Assembly: GCF_001665235.1 (NCBI RefSeq)
Contig: NZ_LZSC01000062.1
Location: 40,981-104,980 of the forward strand
Source of the DNA: Mycobacterium sp. 1100029.7
Lineage (GTDB): Bacteria; Actinomycetota; Actinomycetes; Mycobacteriales; Mycobacteriaceae
Direction of reading: 5' to 3'
Length of the DNA stretch: 64,000 nt
The notes beneath the pieces were generated by a model. That model had not been told where the DNA came from, made no database searches, and saw nothing but the letters and a program-made list of their open reading frames with translations. The translations under genes and the position numbers were made by a program. Below, in pieces: positions 59,636 to 64,000 of the stretch. The stretch's first letter is position 1. Each line of letters opens with the position of its first letter.

Positions 59636-59701
59636 GTCCAGCGAAACTCACCCATTCACAATGTGAGGTGTGGGTGCACTCGTCGGTAATGCTGGACCGA
59701 T

Positions 59702-60703
59702 ATGAGCGAGCAAGCCGCAAGGCCGTCACGCCATCACATTTGGCGGATCACACGCAGAACTCTGACAAAGAGTTGGGACGATTCGATCTTCGCCGAGTCC
59801 GCGCAAGCGGGTTTTTGGTCGGCGCTGTCGACGCCTCCTTTGCTGTTGGGAATGCTGGGCAGCCTGGCGTATGTCGCGCCGCTGTTCGGACCGGACGCGC
59901 TACCCAGCATCGAGAACAGCGCCATCTCGGCCGCGCACAGCCTGTTCTCCACCAGCGTGGTCAACGAGATCATCGAACCCACCGTTCGTGACATCACCGC
60001 GCACGCGCGCGGCGAGGTGGTCTCGCTCGGATTCCTGCTGTCCCTGTGGGCGGGCTCGTCGGCGATCTCGTCGTTCGTCGACTCCGTCGTCGAGGCACAC
60101 GACCAGACCCCGTTGCGGCATCCGGTGCGTCAGCGGCTGTTCGCGCTCTTCCTCTATGTCGTGGGGCTGATGAGCGCGGTCGTGACCGCGCCGGTGGTGG
60201 TGGTAGGCCCGCGCAAGGTGTCCGAACACATCCCCGACAACCTGGCCAATGTGCTGCGCTACGGCTACTACCCGGCGCTGATCCTTGGGCTGATGATCGG
60301 CATCGTCGTGCTGTACCGGGTGGCGCTACCCGAACCTTTGCCGACGCATCGGCTGGTGTTCGGCGCCGTCCTGGCCACCGCGGTGTTCGTGATCGCGACG
60401 CTGGGTCTGCGGGTGTACCTGCGGTGGATCACCAGCACCGGCTACACCTACGGCGCGCTGTCCACGCCGATCGCGTTCCTGTTGTTCGCCTTCTTCGGCG
60501 GCTTCGCGATCATGCTGGGCGCCGAACTCAACGCGTCGATCCAGGAGGAGTTTCCCGCTCCCCGCACCCACGCCCACCGGCTGCGCAACTGGCTGTTCAC
60601 CCGTTCGCCCGCGCTGAAGCGGACGGTGGAGACGCTGGCCGCGCCGATCGCGAATCCCGCGACGCAGGACCGCGATCCCGAACCGGCGAAGCGGCCGCGC
60701 TAG
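59702..60703 (+). CDS. YihY/BrkB-family membrane protein (Rv2707-like)
   Basis: 333 residues with six membrane helices. Family cues are 'KSWDDSIFAESAQAGFWSAL' at the N-terminus, 'LSLWAGSSAISSFVDSVVEAH', 'RYGYYPALILGLMIG' and 'FLLFAFFGGFAIMLGAELNA'. The family was once labelled as RNase BN in error; its function remains open. ATG 59702 directly follows the zinc-ribbon gene. Convergent to the DUF3039 gene with a four-base overlap. Confidence 0.9.
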   Translation: MSEQAARPSRHHIWRITRRTLTKSWDDSIFAESAQAGFWSALSTPPLLLGMLGSLAYVAPLFGPDALPSIENSAISAAHSLFSTSVVNEIIEPTVRDITAHARGEVVSLGFLLSLWAGSSAISSFVDSVVEAHDQTPLRHPVRQRLFALFLYVVGLMSAVVTAPVVVVGPRKVSEHIPDNLANVLRYGYYPALILGLMIGIVVLYRVALPEPLPTHRLVFGAVLATAVFVIATLGLRVYLRWITSTGYTYGALSTPIAFLLFAFFGGFAIMLGAELNASIQEEFPAPRTHAHRLRNWLFTRSPALKRTVETLAAPIANPATQDRDPEPAKRPR

Positions 60704-60942
60704 TCGCCCTTCTTGAGCCGCTCGTAGATCTTCTTGCAATCCGGGCAGACCGGTGAGCCCGGTTTGGCCGCCTTGGTCACCGGAAAGACCTCGCCGCACA
60801 ACGCGACGACATGGTTGCCCATGACAGCGCTCTCGGCGATCTTGTCCTTCTTGACGTAGTGGAAGAACTTGGGAGTGTCACTGCCGGTCCCGTCGTCGAC
60901 GCGTTCGTCGGTGTCGGTGCGTTCGATCGTCTGGGTCTGCAT
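60700..60942 (-). CDS. DUF3039 family protein (Rv2708c-like)
   Basis: 80 residues with 'FHYVKKDKIAESAVMGNHVV', one Cys in 'ALCGEVFPV' and a C-x2-C in 'PVCPDCKKIYERL', likely a zinc site. ATG 60942. Short and well conserved in actinobacteria; function unknown. Confidence 0.88.
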   Translation of the reverse strand: MQTQTIERTDTDERVDDGTGSDTPKFFHYVKKDKIAESAVMGNHVVALCGEVFPVTKAAKPGSPVCPDCKKIYERLKKGD

Positions 60943-61017
60943 ACCTCACATTGTGCACTGCGACGTCGGCTGAAAACCGGCTGAGCCGGAATCGATTAGG
61001 TGTGGGACAGTGGAGTG

Positions 61018-61446
61018 ATGAGGCGCGGCTCCGATTCGGGGTTCGACAGGTTCGACGACTTCGACCACAGCAATAGCCGGCCGGTGCTCATCACCGCCGC
61101 CGAACCGTCGTACGAAGAACAACATCGTGCGCGGGTACGGAAGTACCTGACAATAATGTCCTTTCGCGTGCCGGCACTGATCCTGGCCGCCCTCGCCTAC
61201 GGCGCCTGGCACAACGGCCTGATCTCGCTGGCGATCATCGCCGCCTCGGTGCCGTTGCCGTGGATGGCCGTGCTGATCGCCAACGACCGGCCGCCCCGGC
61301 GATCGGACGAGCCGCGGCGGTTCGACGATGCCGCGCGCCGCACTCCGTTGTTCCCGACAGCCGAGCGGCCCGCGCTCGAGGCGCCGCGTCCCCCGCGGCA
61401 ATACGGGGATTCACAGCGCCACGGGTACGACGTCGGTCCCGGCTGA
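61018..61446 (+). CDS. DUF3099 membrane protein (Rv2709-like)
   Basis: 142 residues. The cytosolic N-terminus includes 'LITAAEPSYEEQHRARVRKY', followed by two helices ('MSFRVPALILAALAYGAW' and 'LISLAIIAASVPLPWMAVLI') and a basic, Pro/Arg-rich tail. ATG 61018 preceded by GGAGTG; an earlier in-frame GTG at 61000 would give 148 residues, the recalled Rv2709 length. Function unknown. Confidence 0.82.
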   Translation: MRRGSDSGFDRFDDFDHSNSRPVLITAAEPSYEEQHRARVRKYLTIMSFRVPALILAALAYGAWHNGLISLAIIAASVPLPWMAVLIANDRPPRRSDEPRRFDDAARRTPLFPTAERPALEAPRPPRQYGDSQRHGYDVGPG

Positions 61447-61531
61447 TCGGCCGGAATCCGCTCTTCTCAGGACATTCTCAGGTCGACGCCACATTTCTGC
61501 ACGTCAAAGCGTGTGGAATGACAAGACCGTG

Positions 61532-61557
61532 GGAACTCTCAGGGCTGATCTGTCGTT
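61532..61557 (+). promoter_or_regulatory. SigE/SigH-type promoter of sigB
   Basis: GGAAC (61532-61536) and CGTT (61554-61557) are 17 bases apart, matching the extracytoplasmic sigma consensus GGAAC-N17/18-CGTT. It lies about 40 bp upstream of the sigB ATG. Control of sigB by SigE/SigH is established in M. tuberculosis. Confidence 0.8.
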
Positions 61558-61595
61558 AAACCTCATGACAGTTACAAGCCAACCGGGAGGCCGCC

Positions 61596-62555
61596 ATGGC
61601 GAATGCTTTCACAGGCAGGATCGACAGCGATCTGGATGCTCAGAGCCCAGCAGCGGACCTCGTGCGCGTATATCTGAACGGCATCGGAAAGACGGCCTTG
61701 CTGACCGCCGCCGACGAAGTCGAACTGGCCAAGCGCATCGAGGCCGGACTGTACGCAGAGCACCTGCTCGCAACTCGTAAGCGCCTCGGCGAGAACCGCA
61801 AACGCGATCTCGCTGCCGTCGTCCGCGACGGACAGGCCGCGCGCAGTCACCTGCTGGAAGCCAACCTGCGTCTGGTCGTGTCGTTGGCCAAGCGCTACAC
61901 CGGTCGCGGGATGCCACTGCTGGACCTGATCCAGGAGGGCAACCTTGGGCTGATCCGCGCGATGGAGAAGTTCGACTACACAAAGGGATTCAAGTTCTCG
62001 ACGTACGCCACGTGGTGGATTCGTCAAGCCATCACCCGGGGTATGGCCGACCAGAGCCGCACCATCCGGTTGCCCGTGCACCTCGTCGAGCAGGTCAACA
62101 AGCTGGCGCGGATCAAGCGCGAGATGCACCAGAGCCTCGGGCGCGAAGCCTCCGACGAGGAATTGGCCGCGGAGTCCGGAATTCCGGTCGAGAAGATCAA
62201 CGATCTGCTCGAGCACAGCCGCGACCCGGTAAGCCTGGACATGCCGGTCGGCTCCGAGGAAGAAGCCCCGCTGGGCGACTTCATCGAGGACGCCGAGGCG
62301 ATGTCGGCGGAGAACGCGGTGATCGCCGAACTGCTGCACACCGACATTCGTAGCGTGCTGGCCACGCTCGACGAGCGCGAGCACCAGGTGATCCGGTTGC
62401 GGTTCGGTCTGGACGACGGCCAGCCGCGCACGCTGGATCAGATCGGCAAGCTGTTCGGTCTGTCCCGCGAGCGGGTCCGCCAGATCGAGCGCGACGTGAT
62501 GGCCAAGCTGCGTAACGGAGAACGTGCCGATCGGCTGCGCTCCTACGCCAGCTGA
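61596..62555 (+). CDS. sigB: SigB, stress-response principal-like sigma factor
   Basis: 319 residues, lacking the long N-terminus of SigA but with near-identical core regions: 'DLVRVYLNGIGKTALLTAAD' (1.2), 'RGMPLLDLIQEGNLGLIRAM' and 'TYATWWIRQAITRGMADQ' (2.3-2.4), and 'TLDQIGKLFGLSRERVRQIE' (4.2). ATG 61596 has GGGAGG seven bases upstream. It directs expression in stress and stationary phase. Transcribed from the SigE/SigH-type promoter above, separated from ideR by a strong hairpin. Confidence 0.97.
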   Translation: MANAFTGRIDSDLDAQSPAADLVRVYLNGIGKTALLTAADEVELAKRIEAGLYAEHLLATRKRLGENRKRDLAAVVRDGQAARSHLLEANLRLVVSLAKRYTGRGMPLLDLIQEGNLGLIRAMEKFDYTKGFKFSTYATWWIRQAITRGMADQSRTIRLPVHLVEQVNKLARIKREMHQSLGREASDEELAAESGIPVEKINDLLEHSRDPVSLDMPVGSEEEAPLGDFIEDAEAMSAENAVIAELLHTDIRSVLATLDEREHQVIRLRFGLDDGQPRTLDQIGKLFGLSRERVRQIERDVMAKLRNGERADRLRSYAS

Positions 62556-62594
62556 GTCGCCGCAACGGCTACTAACCCCTCCCAAGTAGCCGGA

Positions 62595-62630
62595 CAGTAT
62601 GCCCGCCGCGAATGCGCGGCGGGCATACTG
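62595..62630. terminator. Perfect 16-bp stem-loop between sigB and ideR
   Basis: Arms CAGTATGCCCGCCGCG (62595-62610) and its exact complement (62615-62630) flank the loop AATG. A stem of this strength will terminate or slow RNA polymerase; there is no U-run, as in many mycobacterial I-shaped terminators. It lies 40 bases after sigB and 70 before ideR, on a region that could serve either strand. Confidence 0.8.
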
Positions 62631-62700
62631 CTTGCCTAGGACGCGTTGAACCCATTTCGGCAGCTGGGCAAGTAGACTCGGCGTCAATGGAGGGTGCTGA

Positions 62701-63390
62701 ATGAACGACCTGGTCGATACCACCGAGATGTACCTGCGGACCATCTACGACCTCGAAGAAGAGGGCGTGACGCCGCTGCGTGCCAGGATCGCCGAGCGGC
62801 TCGACCAGAGCGGCCCGACCGTCAGCCAAACCGTCTCCCGGATGGAACGGGACGGCCTGCTCCACGTCGCCGGCGACCGGCATCTGGAACTCACCGACAA
62901 AGGCCGGGCGCTGGCCATTTCCGTGATGCGCAAACACCGGCTCGCCGAGCGGCTGCTGGTCGACGTCATCGGTTTGCCGTGGGAGGAAGTCCACGCCGAG
63001 GCATGCCGGTGGGAGCACGTGATGAGCGAGGACGTCGAGCGCCGGCTGGTGCAGGTGCTCAACAACCCGACCACCTCCCCGTTCGGCAATCCGATTCCCG
63101 GTTTGCTGGATCTGGGCGTGGGGCCGAATTCCGGCGGCGAGGACGCCAACCTGGTCCGGCTGACGGAACTGCCCGCCGGGTCGCCGGTCGCGGTCGTCGT
63201 GCGCCAGCTCACCGAGCATGTCCAAGGCGACATCGACCTGATCTCGCGGCTCAAGGACGCCGGCGTGGTGCCCAACGCCCGCGTGACCGTCGAGACAGGT
63301 CAGGTGGGCGTCACGATCCTGATTCCAGGTCATGAGAACGTCACCCTGCCCCATGAGATGGCGCACGCGGTCAAGGTAGAAAAGGTCTGA
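62701..63390 (+). CDS. ideR: IdeR, iron-dependent repressor (DtxR family)
   Basis: 229 residues. The winged-helix recognition helix is 'SGPTVSQTVSRMERDG'. Metal ligands are at the established positions: site 1 His79, Glu83, His98 and site 2 Met10, Cys102, Glu105, His106. A C-terminal SH3-like domain follows. Fe(II)-loaded IdeR represses siderophore genes and activates bacterioferritin. ATG 62701 has GGAGGG eleven bases upstream. Follows sigB as in M. tuberculosis (Rv2711). Confidence 0.98.
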   Translation: MNDLVDTTEMYLRTIYDLEEEGVTPLRARIAERLDQSGPTVSQTVSRMERDGLLHVAGDRHLELTDKGRALAISVMRKHRLAERLLVDVIGLPWEEVHAEACRWEHVMSEDVERRLVQVLNNPTTSPFGNPIPGLLDLGVGPNSGGEDANLVRLTELPAGSPVAVVVRQLTEHVQGDIDLISRLKDAGVVPNARVTVETGQVGVTILIPGHENVTLPHEMAHAVKVEKV

Positions 63391-63395
63391 TTTAG

Positions 63396-64000
63396 TTATC
63401 CCGCCCGGCGGCCGAACGCGCGCTGCGGCGGTAGCTGAACGCCGAGCCGCTTGGCCAGCTTTCGGCCGGTGACCGCGAGTTCGCGGATCTGCTCCGGACG
63501 CAGCCCGGACTGCAGGGCGGTGTCCAGCATGCCGGCCATCCGATGGTCGGCATCGCAGCGCAACGCGGCCTCCAGCGACACCCCGGCCAGCGGCCCGTCG
63601 CCGCGGACATACGCGCTGAACGCCAGCAATACCAGCGCCTCGACGCGCCACGGCGGTGGCAGGACGCGCGCCAACAGCGCCCACAACGTCTCGGCCTGCC
63701 CGGCCGTCTCGCCGATCGCCAGGGCATACAACGTGTCGCGTACTTGCACGTCGATCAGCGAACAGCCCAGCGCGGCCAGGTCGGCGTCGGCCAGCGACTG
63801 GCCGTCGCCGACGCGAGCGGCGGCGGTCATCGCGTCGTTGACGTCGCGCCGGGCACAGCCGGCGGGATCGGCCCGCTGCGCCGCCTCCCGGGTGGCCGTC
63901 TGGTTGCTGAGCACATCGGCCAGGGCGGCGCTGCGGGCCGGGTCCTCGACGGCGACGACGGCCTGCAGATCGGCGCGCCGGGCATAGAGCCGGCGCCCCT
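63396..64000 (-). CDS. DUF4192 family protein, 5' part beyond window (Rv2712c-like)
   Basis: Only the C-terminal 200 residues are inside the window; the frame stays open to base 64000, so the start is outside. Features are 'DVQVRDTLYALAIGETAGQA', 'RVEALVLLAFSAYVRGDGPL' and 'AALRCDADHRMAGMLDTALQ', matching DUF4192, a family of about 350-400 residues. The TAA at 63396-63398 follows the convergent ideR stop by five bases. Function unknown. Confidence 0.85.
   Translation of the reverse strand, partial: GRRLYARRADLQAVVAVEDPARSAALADVLSNQTATREAAQRADPAGCARRDVNDAMTAAARVGDGQSLADADLAALGCSLIDVQVRDTLYALAIGETAGQAETLWALLARVLPPPWRVEALVLLAFSAYVRGDGPLAGVSLEAALRCDADHRMAGMLDTALQSGLRPEQIRELAVTGRKLAKRLGVQLPPQRAFGRRAG

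Overview
The window is from a slow-grower-like Mycobacterium with high-GC DNA. The right-hand 37 kb follows, from memory, the Mycobacterium tuberculosis gene order Rv2667 (clpC2) to Rv2712c. Landmarks are ribD, aftC, msrB, chdC-hemY-hemE, echA15, the RNase D-like gene, dxs1, ceoB/ceoC, dut, cei, suhB, ppgK, sigA, sigB and ideR. No species call is made. The genes Rv2683-Rv2688c of M. tuberculosis are absent here, and a Na+/K+:H+ antiporter occupies that place.

Region 1 (1-5.6 kb) holds a truncated LysR regulator, an acyl-CoA dehydrogenase-fold flavoenzyme, an acyl-CoA synthetase and two UlaG-like metallo-hydrolases. Region 2 (5.6-6.1 kb) is a tRNA cluster: Val(CAC) on the minus strand, then Gly(GCC), Cys(GCA) and Val(GAC) on the plus strand. 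In M. tuberculosis the equivalent tRNA cluster borders the phiRv2 prophage.

Region 3 (6.1-26.6 kb) is accessory. It starts with a lower-GC, partly decayed stretch: a DUF2510-HIRAN protein, a small secreted protein and an epoxide-hydrolase fragment. Next come an alcohol dehydrogenase, an LtrA-like protein, a DJ-1/PfpI protein, and two PhoU paralogues, each paired with a DUF3349 gene, one of them truncated. An AT-richer gap between the PhoU genes carries a small Cys-rich peptide gene with a phased repeat array upstream. Cell-envelope genes follow: GtrA, a six-blade NHL protein, a polysaccharide deacetylase, GT4 and GT1 glycosyltransferases and a GAP-family membrane protein. A CmtR-type metal sensor is coupled to a CDF exporter, and three DUF732 secreted proteins, a lipoprotein and a CtaG protein complete the region. 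A 23-bp near-copy of the 3' end of tRNA-Val(GAC) lies at 20.37 kb, so an island of about 14 kb at a tRNA attachment site is possible.

Region 4 (26.6-64 kb) is the conserved core: proteostasis (ClpC2), cell wall (AftC, Cei), coproporphyrin-dependent haem synthesis, isoprenoid precursors (Dxs1), potassium uptake (CeoBC), nucleotide hygiene (Dut), phosphorylation (PPGK, SuhB), and the regulators SigA, SigB and IdeR. The main interruption is between msrB and the methyltransferase gene (33.77-35.1 kb). It holds a 13-copy 18-bp minisatellite and a DUF559 (Vsr-fold) nuclease gene set between two 62-bp hairpin-forming direct repeats. This cassette-like unit is the strongest candidate for something undescribed. 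Gene names and Rv numbers are recalled from family knowledge; none were searched.
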